Shown piece after piece: positions 14,270 through 26,205 of a DNA stretch of 64,000 bases; the first letter of the stretch is position 1, and every line of letters begins with the position of its first letter. This stretch comes from Allolobophora icterica. Its lineage: Eukaryota; Annelida; Clitellata; Crassiclitellata; Lumbricidae. The notes under the pieces are model-generated. The model was given only the letters and a program-made list of their open reading frames with translations. It searched no databases and had not been told where the DNA came from. A program made the translations under genes and the position numbers. The DNA is taken from NCBI GenBank assembly GCA_963556255.1, contig OY744607.1:44009452-44073451 (forward strand). The letters are read 5' to 3'.

Positions 14270-14545
14270 TCTTCAGGCGTTTTCTGAACAGAGGAAGATA
14301 AAGACTGAGGAGCTGGGTACGGTTCAAATTAGATGGGCTAACATAGGCAAAGCGTCTAGACTGAGCAGTAGCCGGGCGCATGCGGGGAACAACCGAAGGC
14401 CTCAGGCGGCCGAGCGGAGAGTGGAGCGACCAGGGAGTGAAGAGAACGAGGTACAGAAGGTCTTGAGGTTTGAGGTAGCCACGCAGACCAAACAGCTGAG
14501 CACAAGAGTAAAAAATCAACTGGATGTACCGCGGCACAGGAAGCT
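14260..14545 (-). mobile_element. LINE 3' end relic, leftward
   Basis: The leftward reading contains VVPRMRPATAQSRRFAYVSP, then RTQLLSLYLPLFRKRLKTIL, which matches the C-terminal end of non-LTR reverse transcriptases (VPRTRT..AQSRAF...). It is cut at its left at the palindrome. Not functional. Confidence 0.65.
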
Positions 14546-14626
14546 ATAGTAGTAGGCCTACAGGCCTACAGTTACCTTCGGTACAAAATGTATTCTATAT
14601 ATAGGATAAATTTTTTGACATTTGAC

Positions 14627-14627
<1 letters not shown>

Positions 14628-14687
<60 letters not shown>

Positions 14688-14689
14688 CT
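14628..14689. repeat. (AT)n microsatellite
   Basis: About 60 bp AT dinucleotide with one GT interruption, at the left edge of the SDR copy B duplication unit. Confidence 0.9.
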
Positions 14690-15196
14690 AGTCACGTTCG
14701 GTACAAATGTAGCATAAATAATATGATTTGACTAGTTAAATATTGACCAAAAATTACGTGGCATTGGTGATGGCTCAATGGGATGAAGAGTAATTGTAAT
14801 TGTAATCTGATTTTAGGCGTCACATCAAGAAAACTCATCGGTGGCGCTCGGAGGGTCCACCGTAGTCCGGGGCAGAGCACCGGCTGCCAATTCTAAGAAA
14901 ATATGACTTTCAAATTGCAATAATTCTGTGAATGACTCCGCTCTTTAGGTGGTTAGTTGTAAGATTGCGTTATTAACTTTGACGTAAATTCATTAAATAA
15001 TTTCACGCGGGGATTTTAGAATATTGTGTATACCGTTAAATGTTTTTATTGAAAATATGAATTCATAATTGTGAGCGTAATATATGAAGATGGGTATATC
15101 AGTGCCAAGGGCAAGGGTTAAAAGCAAGACACAGTCAATCTACAATATATTTGCAATTATTCCACTGCAGGAATTCAAACAGCTGAATCGTGAACG
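14690..15196. other. Upstream flank of SDR copy B
   Basis: Aligns with 54675-54850 plus 56539-56811 upstream of copy C, where a hAT element splits it, and its left end also matches 37345-37383. The last 250 bp before the ATG are well conserved between the copies (CAATCTACAATATATTTGCA, GGAATTCAA), so the promoter is likely here. No TATA box position can be assigned firmly. Confidence 0.6.
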
Positions 15197-15533
15197 ATGT
15201 CGTGTGACACTGCGTATATTCTTGGTCTCTTCTTGTCTCTCTACGTCCTCTACAAGATCCTCGACCGACTTTTGCGTCTACCTCGCATTGGTCGATATGG
15301 CGATCGCTACGTCCTCGTGACTGGGTGTGGACAGGGATTCGGGTTCGAAGCAGTCAAGCGACTGGAGAGACTCGGATGTCACGTTTTCGCCGGATGTAGA
15401 CGACAGGAAAGCGTTGAGAAGCTGAAAGAGACATTTTCCGATCGTGTTCATCCGATTCTGATGGATGTCTCGAATAGGGACAGTGTGCGAAAGGCGTTTG
15501 AATATGTATCTTCTCAACTTCCCTCAAATACGG
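15197..15533 (+). CDS. SDR copy B, exon 1
   Basis: Starts at the ATG of MSCDTAYILG, the same start as copy C. Encodes the membrane anchor, the Rossmann beta-alpha-beta with TGCGQGFGFE and LMDVSNRDSV. Ends CTCAAATACGG|GTAAGT with one base of the next codon (phase 1), which fits [10 protein letters not shown] in exon 2. Confidence 0.88.
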
Positions 15534-16968
<1,435 letters not shown>

Positions 16969-18254
16969 GTTAGTGCAAAACGAGCGAAACAAAACTCGAA
17001 TTAATTGAAAATGGCCCAAATTTAATTTACTGTGCATGCGGTCCCACGAAGATAATTAATCAAACAACAAACTGACGATCCACGTAATCGGCGGCGATGG
17101 CTTTGATTCGGGCGCTGTAGTTTAACTGATTTCACTAATTAATTCTGAAATTTAATGCGGGTTTTAAATAAATCAAAAACATTTACTATAAGCGATGACA
17201 TTCGCGGGTATGATTGTCGCAATAATGAACAACACGCAGTAATTAACGACTCGGCATAGACCGCGCGGAATTTTATGTAAACCCGACTCGGTACGTTCTA
17301 CCAACGCCGTAAAATAAACTTGATTTCGAATTACCCTGAGTTCATAACCCTGGAGATAAAGCGCCTACTTCGCGATAGAAACCGTCTAATGCGAAAGGAA
17401 AAACGGAAAAGTCTGCAGCACTGGCTAAAAGGGTTGTATTGGAATAACCATTTGAACTAGCTCAGCATTTAACCCCAAAGACGGTACAAAACATCTATGG
17501 CAGAAAGTACACGAACTCATAAAGAAACCTAATACTCAGTGTAACCATACACCAATAGCTGCTGAAGAACTCAGCCAATATTTTGCTGCTGCCTCCCATG
17601 ATCCCAATTACACCCGAACCATCCCCATCCCCAGTAAACATAAACCGCGCACAGGCCAAGACCTCGTAGCAGCATACAGGATCTTTCACATTCTTGATCA
17701 TCTTAAACACACCTCTGAAGGCGGAGATGGACTCCCCGCCTCGTTCCTGAAACTAACTTCATCTGGTTACGCTGGTATACAAACAGGTATACAAAACACG
17801 CCAAAGACGCTGATGGTCATCGTGCGAGGCAACATGCGATCACTCTGTGAAGAACTTTCCAACACCGGAATCATCCGATCCTCATCCATAGAGGCCTTAG
17901 GAAGCCTCATCGATGAACAATTCTCAATGACCGAACACATCAACAAGACACTCAACTCAAACTCTGCCCTCCTCAAATAGGGCCTGCAAGTTAAGCTCCG
18001 GAACGCTGAACCTTACCCTTCCAGATAAAGACCCAAACACGATGTAGGCCTACCCCGCATGCTATATACCCCGCATGCTACATCTACTAAGCATTGAGAC
18101 CAGAAATTATTGATTACCTATCAAACCAACGCGTCCAATTACTCTTGTAAAAAGCAGCGTTTTACCTGCTAGATTGTCTCAAAAAACGAATGTATACAAT
18201 GCAGTACAATAAATATAATGTTTTAATTAGTTGTCTATCTTGTGTCTTTTACAG
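16969..18254. other. Intron 2 of SDR copy B
   Basis: The first 450 bp match intron 2 of copy C closely. A LINE ORF2 relic occupies about 17440-17990. Confidence 0.7.
17440..17990 (+). mobile_element. LINE ORF2 relic in intron
   Basis: A rightward reading contains AAEELSQYFAAASHDPNYTR and then AYRIFHILDHLKHTSEGGDG and LPASFLKL, the linker and first reverse-transcriptase segment typical of a common animal non-LTR family. A second piece reads MTEHINKTLNSNSALLK before a stop. Copy C keeps only the first 200 bp (58800-59000), so the insertion predates the B/C duplication. Confidence 0.6.
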
Positions 18255-18430
18255 GCGATCTCTTCGTGCATTTGATTGTAAGGTTCTCTTAATTGAACCA
18301 GGGGTCGTCAAAACAACTCACATATATGACATGGAGCATATCTTAAAGGTATTCGAAGCCGTTTGGAGACAGACCCAGTCTGAAGGTCGGATTTACTCCT
18401 CCGAAGACGCTGATGATTTATTTCAGAAAG
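18255..18430 (+). CDS. SDR copy B, exon 3
   Basis: 176 nt. Encodes RRSLRAFDCKVLLIEPGVVK through DDLFQK. Borders TTTTACAG| and AAAG|GTCAGA. One codon longer than in A and C (HIYDMEH region), in frame. Confidence 0.85.
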
Positions 18431-19141
18431 GTCAGAGTTGACATTTTACAGTTCATAACGTTTCCTACTGCCTGACCTAATAATACACATTTATGAGCTG
18501 TTTCAAATGGTAGGCTATAATAAATTTCTCGGTTATATAATTTTTATTATATATTGTATTGCAAAGTCATTTATGTCGGAGAGAAGTTGCTTGAATTCAA
18601 CGCAGCGGCGAAGCCAGGTGGAAAAGAGTTGAGATTTATCCACTGTCCTTTCCTACCCCTCTTTCCATCTCAACCCTCTCCTATCTCTTCTTCCACTTTG
18701 CCTCAAAGTGGATTCTTCAAATCAAATGCTCCTGCGTGTGTTTAGTCAAAATGAAGGGTCTGGGGAAAATTATTGTGGACATTTGGAACGTCATATTTAT
18801 TTTGTGTATGTCTACTGGATCATTTTCTAGTTAAATTTACAACTTTCAAAACGTTTAACTAAAACTTCAGTTCTTGTAGGTTTTTGTGAGAGCTCGAGTA
18901 ACATGCAACACCTTAACGCTGTAGCGATGGAGTGCATATATGGAAGGCATATATGTAATGCAAGTTCCTTAGTTACAAAAACATTCGAGCCAAAATTTTG
19001 GTGCGCATATGTTTATTAGTTAACTTGGTGGGCTTTCAACTCAAATAGAGAAAGTCACTGCAAATAAGTAGTTAAGTTTTAGTCAACTTGATAGACTATA
19101 TCTCATTTATACATGAATTTGGTTTCTTCTCCTTCATTTAG
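18431..19141. other. Intron 3 of SDR copy B
   Basis: 711 bp, the shortest of the three intron-3 copies and free of the LINE found in copy A. No gene. Confidence 0.7.
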
Positions 19142-19383
19142 AACGCGAAAACTTATCCAGACAGATATCTGGCGTACGGGCTTTTGCTAGCATCGATGAC
19201 GTCGTAGACGCTTACGAACACGCCTTGTTCGGGGTCTTTCCAAGAACCAGATACGAAGTCGGCCTTGACGCGAAGATTCTCCTGTTTCTCAATACCTTTT
19301 CCGAATGGTGTGCCGAATGGGTTATAGGCCTTCACTCACCTTCTTCAGTGTCATACGAGGTTCGATATCTGAAGGGGACTTAG
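19142..19383 (+). CDS. SDR copy B, exon 4 (last)
   Basis: 242 nt, ends EVRYLKGT and TAG. Encodes the ASIDDVVDAYEHALFG and FPRTRYEVGLDAKILLFL segment. Intact. Confidence 0.85.
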
Positions 19384-20136
19384 AGTCCGGGAGCTATGGC
19401 GCAATAGGCGCCGATGCTCACAGGTTTTGACTGTGTAACGCCGAAGCAGGAGCATGCTCACACAACTTTTTGGCTGGCGCTTTGTATTTGATGCTTGCTA
19501 AAGTAGTTATTGACTAATTGTGCTGTGGACGCTCTTCATTTCATCAATATCTAGTATTTAGTAAACTTTTCCACTGGTTGTAAACAAAGACAAAATATTC
19601 TACTAGATTTTCTCGGACATAATAATTTTATATACTTGGCGGAAGTTGGCTCAAGCAACTTTTAAACACTGCTTGGGACACCGTAATTCTTAGTTCATCA
19701 ATAGTTTATGTAGGAACGGTTTTTTGAAGACAGACGCTGAGAATGCTCAAACTATGTATATATACGTAAGTTTTATTATATACCGATAGATACAGACAGA
19801 CAACTCGTCAAACAGACAGACAGTTTTACAGCAATTGTCCAACTGTTTCTTTATGAAGCATGCGTTAAAATAAACTCAATTTTTGCTTGTTACAAAATGC
19901 TCTCTGTTTTGATACCTTTAACTGTTGCGCCTCATCTGTTCCGTTGGCATGAAGGATGAACTGTTGCGCACGGCGAACGAAAAGGAGGTCGACTCTTAGA
20001 GGACCTTAGCACTTTACGACGATAGTGTAGGGCCTACTAAAAGCGACTGGGAAACCAATACAGCTCGTCGTTAATATGTTAAGTCAGTCGCCAGGTGTCA
20101 GAGTAAATTGAAGAAATATTCGGAATTTCGGAGACA
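19384..20136. repeat. Downstream flank of SDR copy B
   Basis: Aligns with the flanks of copies A and C in the same order. It carries a GGGCCTA insertion at about 20027-20033 relative to copy A. No gene. Confidence 0.75.
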
Positions 20137-21005
20137 TCAACAGAGGAGGATTTTATCAGATGGCTTAAAGGCGTGGTATAAAGGCTGAAGAGGAGTGGAC
20201 CTAGGACAAAACCTTGCGGGACACCACCAAAGAGAGGAGGGCTTGCGAGCAGTGGCTGGAGGCTTTAACAGAGAAGGATCGGGGAGACAAGTAGGACTGA
20301 AACCAGAGTAAAGCAGTGCCAGAGACGCCAAATCAAGAAGATAGTCGTTGAAGAAGGAGGCTGTGATCGATGGTGTGGAATGCGGCGGAGATGTCGAGAA
20401 GGCAGAGACAGAAGACTTGCTGATGGCTGACAGCAGAGACCAGTTTATTGTACAGAGAGGCAAGTAAAGTTTATGTGGAGTGGTGTTTAGTGAAGCCATA
20501 TTGGTGGCGGTTAAGGAGTGAATTAGAAGAGAGGTAGTCATTTAGCCGAGCAAGGACAATTCGTTGAGTTAACCTAGATAGAAAGGAAAGATTGGAGATG
20601 GGACGGTAGTTAGATAGGTTTTCCTTGTTAAGATTTGTGTTTTTGAAAATGGACTAGAGAGTACGTAAAAGCCATTTGGGAGTTGCCGGTAGAGGGTGAG
20701 ATATATTGGTGATTGCAGGAACGAGGCAGAGGCAGAGCCTTTAGATTAGAAAGGTGGGGTAGGACTAAGTTCGCATTGCTTGTTGGGAAGAGAGTTTAGG
20801 AAGAGTGGCACTTCTGCTTCGGAGGTGGGAGAGAAAATCGGGAGCGATGATTGAGAGGCAAGAGGAATAGGTTTGAGAGAAGAAGGTGAATCAGTGGTGG
20901 GGGAGGTAAGGTGGGTGTGTCTGGAATGGATTGTAATGTTAAGCGAAGGGATGAGACTTTGTCCGAGAAAAGTGAACAGAAGGTATTAGCAATAGAGGAG
21001 GAAGG
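20137..21005 (-). mobile_element. LINE reverse transcriptase relic (CR1/L2-like), leftward
   Basis: Leftward frames, with breaks, give YRPISNLSFLSRLTQRIVLA, YLSSNSLLNRHQYGFTKHHS and CLLDISAAFHTIDHS, the classic fingers and palm segments of CR1/L2-type reverse transcriptase (the AFDTVDH motif here decayed to AFHTIDH), then a broken form of the GVPQGSVLGP motif. The foldback element interrupts it at 21011. Confidence 0.75.
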
Positions 21006-21011
21006 AAGGGT
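21006..21011. repeat. 6-bp target duplication, left (AAGGGT)
   Basis: AAGGGT here and at 30612-30617 directly border the foldback element. Confidence 0.8.
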
Positions 21012-21039
21012 AGTAGTAAGGGGACTGTAGCCTGAAAAA

Positions 21040-21650
21040 CAACCTTGACATACTTTCGTGACCTTGATCCTGATTGGTCAGCATTTGACCTACTTTCAAA
21101 GTGGGCGTGACCTCATTGGTCGACCTTTGACCTACTTTCACGGCCTAGTTCCTCATTGGTCAGCCTTTGACATACTTTCATGGCCTTGCTCCTTATTGGT
21201 CGGCCTTTGACCTGCTTTCGCGGACTAGTTCCTCATTGGTCAGCCTTTGACATACTTTCATGGCCTTGCTCCTTATTGGTCGGCCTTTGACCGGCTTTCG
21301 CGGACTAGTTCCTCATTGGTCAGCCTTTGACATACTTTCATGACCTTGCTCCTTATTGGTCGGCCTTTGACCTGCTTTCGCGGACTAGTTCCTCATTGGT
21401 CGGCCTTTGACCTACTTTCACGGCCTAGTTCCTCATTGGTCAGCCTTTAACATACTTTCATGGCCTTGCTCCTTATTGGTCGGCCTTTGACCTACTTTCG
21501 CGGACTAGTTCCTCATTGGTCAGCCTTTTGAATTACTTCCATGGGTGATCTTGCTCCTGATTGGACGACCTTTTGACTGAAGTGAGTAGGTGGCCTCGCT
21601 CCTCATTGGTCAGCCTTTGACCTAACTCCTCATTGATGTAACATTGACTT
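21040..21650. repeat. 60-bp tandem array, left arm
   Basis: About ten units, each with a CCAAT box in complement (CTCATTGGTC) followed by GCCTTTGACCT or GCCTTTGACAT, i.e. AAAGGTCA-type half sites on the other strand. Alternate units differ consistently (cggcctagttcc against tggccttgctcc), giving a 120-bp higher-order period. Confidence 0.85.
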
Positions 21651-22149
21651 ACTAAGTGTTCCATAGTGGTCAGCATGTGACATAATACCATGACCTAACT
21701 CCTCATTGATGCAACATTGAATAACTTTCATGGTTGGATGGGACCTATTTCATTTTCGGTCGACCTCTGACATAGTTCAATAGGTGGGTATGGTCTAACT
21801 TCTCATAACAACCCTAATCTGCACAACTTAAAGTGTGTTTAAACCTAGCAACAATATGAAGGTGCACTCCATTGAATTGCATAAAATCTGAGAGGCTAAT
21901 TATATCTATGTTTGAACTCTGCCCTACACATTCAAAATCTGTTATCAGAAATGGACTCTGCACTTTAGACACATCTTGCATTCCACAGAAGGGCTCTAAG
22001 AGGTGTTTATCCAAAAAGACAATGGAACTATACCCATGCTTGGCCACGCACACAACTCATAGGTCATGTCGAAGCAATCATGCCAACTAGAATATTATTA
22101 CCAATTAGCATGCTAGCATATTTCAAGTTTGCATATTCATTTGGATTGA

Positions 22150-23630
22150 GAGTTTACATATAAAACTTAGGACTTCCAAGTTGCATGAGGAATTTCTACA
22201 GTAAAATGTCCACTTTTAGCGTGTGATGATGCAAGCTAAAATGACAACGGATATGTTACAAAGATGCGCAAGACATTGCAAACAGGCATCTCTTGACGTC
22301 TAAGGACTGCTGGGAAGAGAGAGTTTATGTAGCAAAATTACAAGTTTTGAGAATGCAGAGGAGAGAAACGTATGTCTTTTAGGGTGTGAGTAGAGCTAGC
22401 ATGAAGGTTTGCACAGTAAAATGTGAGCATTCGAATTGCAGGAATGCATGCTATGACCATTTCTATACTAAAATTACAACTTTCTTCGTTTCAACGAAAT
22501 GTGTGCGCGCTGATTTGGGTGTTTTAGCTGATGGACTTATGCAAAAACTTGAAATAATAGCATGGAAAGGTTTAGATAAAGCTGTATATAGCAGGAACCT
22601 GTGTATTGATAATGCATGGAGAAGACTTTGTATGGTAAAATATCTAAGGTGTTTGAAATACTGAACTATACAACAGAATTACAAATCTTATGATGAAACA
22701 TTGCATAGTTTGAATCTGATACACTAAATTCTGAATTCTCGACTCTGAACATGTATGAAATACCAACCTGTGCAGTAAAAATTTGAAAAACTTAGTTTAC
22801 TGAGACGTGTACAATGAAGATTTGGACGTTAAACTTAAGACTTTTAAGGTTTCAAAGACATGTGGAATGAGAGTTTTAGTAGGACACTTACGAATTTTTA
22901 TTTGGGAAGACGGTTGAAGCGCATGCTTTCAGAGTAGAAGTCCAACTTTCTAGGGTTGAAAGACACGCGAATGTTTGGTTCTACACTGAAATGTTAACGT
23001 TTAAGTTGAAAACATGCAGGCGATGACGACTTGCACACTAGAATTACAACAATCTACTTTGTAAAGACAGCTGCAGCGAGGGTTTTTACAACAGTTGGCA
23101 AATTTTAAATTCATAAGATGGTTGAGACGAAGTTTTTAGATTGAAAAGCTGGTTTACATTATAAAATTTTGTCTTTCTTTAGATGCAAAGAAGTATGAGC
23201 CCAAGGTTTTCATGATAAAATTGTTACTCATAGGGTAGAAAGACAGCTTGAGCGGACGTTCCTACAGTAAAATTATACATTTTAGGTGTATGGAGTGCTG
23301 CTAAGATTAAGTCTTTCCACATTGTGCACACAAATGGAATGCTGATTTCCACAGTAAAATGGCAACTGTTAGCGTGCGAAGATGCAGAACATGAGAGCTT
23401 ACTTGCTAAATGACAAGTTTTTGCTACAAAGATGCAGGCGTTGAAGGTTTGTGTAGGAGGCTGACATCTTTCGCATTTGCATATGCAGTTGGATTGAGAG
23501 TTTACTTATAAAAACTTAGGACTTGCAAGTTACATGAAGGATTTCTACATGTACAGTAAAATGTCGACTTTTAGCGTGCGAAGATGCAGTATGTGAGAGC
23601 TTACAAGCTAAAATGAGATCATTTATGCTA
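22150..23630. repeat. Degenerate 60-70 bp repeats, left arm
   Basis: Recurring TTCTACAGTAAAATG..CAACTTTTAG-type segments at 60-70 bp spacing, each preceded by a variable GATGCA or AGAC-containing stretch. Strongly diverged between units but conserved between the two arms. Continues at lower similarity to about 25380. Confidence 0.6.
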
Positions 23631-23631
23631 C

Positions 23632-24170
23632 AAAGATGCGCAGGACAGTGGAAACAGGCATCTCTTGTGGTGTAAAGCCTGCTGAGAAGAGAGTTTATGT
23701 AGCAAAATTACAATTTTTGGAATGCAGAGACGCATACGAGGAGGGAAACTTATGTCTTTTAGGGTGCGAGGAGAGCTAACATGAAGGTTTGCATAGTAAA
23801 ATGTGAGCTTTTAGATGCGCAGGACAGTGCAAACAGGTATCTCTTGTGGTGTAAAGCCTGCTGAGAAGAGAGTTTATGTAGCAAAATTACAATTTTTGGA
23901 ATGCAGAGACGCATGCGAGGAGAGAAACTTATGTCTTTTAGGGTGCGAGGAGAGCTAACATGAAAGTTTGCATAGTAAAATGTGAGCTTTTGGATGCGCA
24001 GGACATTGCAAACAGGCATCTCTTGTGGTGTAAAGCCTGCTGAGAAGAGAGTTTATGTAGCAAAATTACAATTTTTGGAATGCAGAGACGCATACGACGA
24101 GGGAAACTTATGTCTTTTTGGGTGCGAGGAGAGCTAACATGAAAGTTTGCATAGTAAAATGTGAGCTTTT
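23632..24170. repeat. 179-bp tandem repeat, three units (left arm)
   Basis: Units begin near 23632, 23811 and 23990 (ATGCGCAGGACA..GTGCAAACAGG...GCCTGCTGAGAAGAGAG). The right arm has two units at about 27634-27991. This accounts for the 179-bp difference in arm length. Confidence 0.8.
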
Positions 24171-25577
24171 GAGTTGCATGAGTGCTTGTGATGGTGATTT
24201 CTATACTAAAATTACAACTTTCTTCGTTTCAATGAAATATTTGCACGCTGATTTTAGTGTTTTAGCTGATTGACTTATACAAAAACGTGAAATATTAGCA
24301 TGGAAAGGTTTAGATAAAACTGAGGAGCGCTGGGAGCGCTAGGAGTGACAGGGGCGGAGGCAGCGGCAGCAGCGAATGCAGCTATGGCAGTGGCCACGGA
24401 TTTGTGTGAAAGGTAGTTTTCCGATTGAAGCGTATATGCAAAGTCTGTAAAATGATACATTTTTGCGTCGTTTGGATGGTGAAACTAATACATGTGATAT
24501 TTCTACATGGTGTTGTGTGAAGCCAGAACATGGAATTTGTTGAAACTTAAAGGTTTTGACTTAAATGTGTTTGAAAAGAAAGTGAAAATGTGCATCTTCT
24601 ACAGATTTTGGGTAATGGAGCAGATGTGTATGAAAGTTCTATTTGGAGTAATGTGAAACACGTTGTAGTTATTTGAGCGAAAAGAGCCTTTTCAAGTGGA
24701 AAACATGGTGCATTTTAGAGAAATCGGGAGTTGGAAATGCTAGGTATAGTATTTCTAGTTGAAGTTTATTCATAGAGGTGAATTGTACACATGCAATTTG
24801 TAGGAAAAGGCATTTTTTCTACTGAAGCACATTTGCAAAGCGCTTAAAATGATATAGTTTGAAAAGTTCGAGTGATGGAATTGATGTGTAACATAGTTCT
24901 AACAAGAGTTTGTGCTACATGAAGTGTAGCACATCGATGAATTTTTGTTGGAAAAGACATGTTTCAGATTGAAGCGTATGTAAAAAGCACCTAAACTGAA
25001 AATTTTTAGAGACTGTGAATGGTGAAACTGTTATGTATGGCAATTCTAGCTGGAGGGAACAAAGCACGCTGGTGTAATTTGTACTGAAAACGAGTGCTTT
25101 TGATTAAAAGACATTTGCAAAGTCTGTTAAATGGTGCAGTTTTAAGAAATTTCAGAAGATGGAACTGCTAGGTGTGATAGTTCTAGCAGAGCGTTGGCGC
25201 TACGATTTGTTGGGAAATGAGTGGTTTTGCCTGAAGTACATGTGCAAAGCATGTAAAATGTTGCATTTTGGAGAGTTAAGGTGGTGAAATTGATGTGACA
25301 GAAGCAACTTCAATATGTGTGAGACTTTGTGTATTTTCATTCTCAATGGTTTTTCAATTACATGCCAAAAGAAAAAAGTCAAATACTTAAAGACATGAGC
25401 TGTATATTACAAGTTGCGTTATTTGAGTAATACTGTTTCACAATTTCTATGTCGAGTCACCAAAGTTTCTTTGACAGGCTCTTGCACCATATGAAAATCT
25501 ATACTCTATGCGCAGACTTGTCAGATTTGCACAATATAATACTGGGACAAATTTGTCTCATCATTATAGTTCCGCAA

Positions 25578-26205
25578 ACGCCCAATTTACTTCAATGTTT
25601 AAAAATTTCAATGTTTAAAATTTTCAGTTTGAAAATTTTCAGTTTGAAAATTTTCAGTTTGAAAAATTTCAGTTTGAAAATTTTCAGTTTGAAAATTTTC
25701 AGTTTGAAAATTTCCAGTTTGAAAAATTTCAATTTGAGAAATTTCAGTTTGAAAAATTTCAGTTTGAGAAATTTCAGTTTGAAAAATTTCAGTTTGAGAA
25801 ATTTCAGTTTGAGAAATTTCAATTTGAAAAATTTCGGTTTGAAAAATTTCAGTTTGAGAAATTTCAGTTTCAAATTGAAATTTCTCAAACTGAAATTTCT
25901 CAAACTGAAATTTTTCAAACTGAAATTTTTCAAACTGAAATTTCTCAAACTGAAATTTTTCAAACCGAAATTTTTCAAATTGAAATTTCTCAAACTGAAA
26001 TTTCTCAAACTGAAATTTTTCAAACTGAAATTTCTCAAACTGAAATTTTTCAAACTGAAATTTCTCAAATTGAAATTTTTCAAACTGAAAATTTTCAAAC
26101 TGAAAATTTTCAAACTGAAAATTTTCAAACTGAAATTTTTCAAACTGAAAATTTTCAAACTGAAAATTTTCAAACTGAAAATTTTAAACATTGAAATTTT
26201 TAAAC
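25578..26205. repeat. 15-bp tandem array at the foldback centre
   Basis: TTTCAGTTTGAAAAT/A units up to 25870, then the complementary TTTCAAACTGAAATT units. About 61 bp (25871-25931) of the same repeat forms the unmatched spacer between the arms. The repetitive LKIFSLKIF and LKFFKLKF frames are artefacts of the 15-bp period. Confidence 0.9.

Noticed and set aside
20137..20541. 134-aa leftward ORF as a host gene
   Set aside because: It is the wrong frame of a decayed CR1/L2 reverse transcriptase; the motifs appear in the neighbouring frame.
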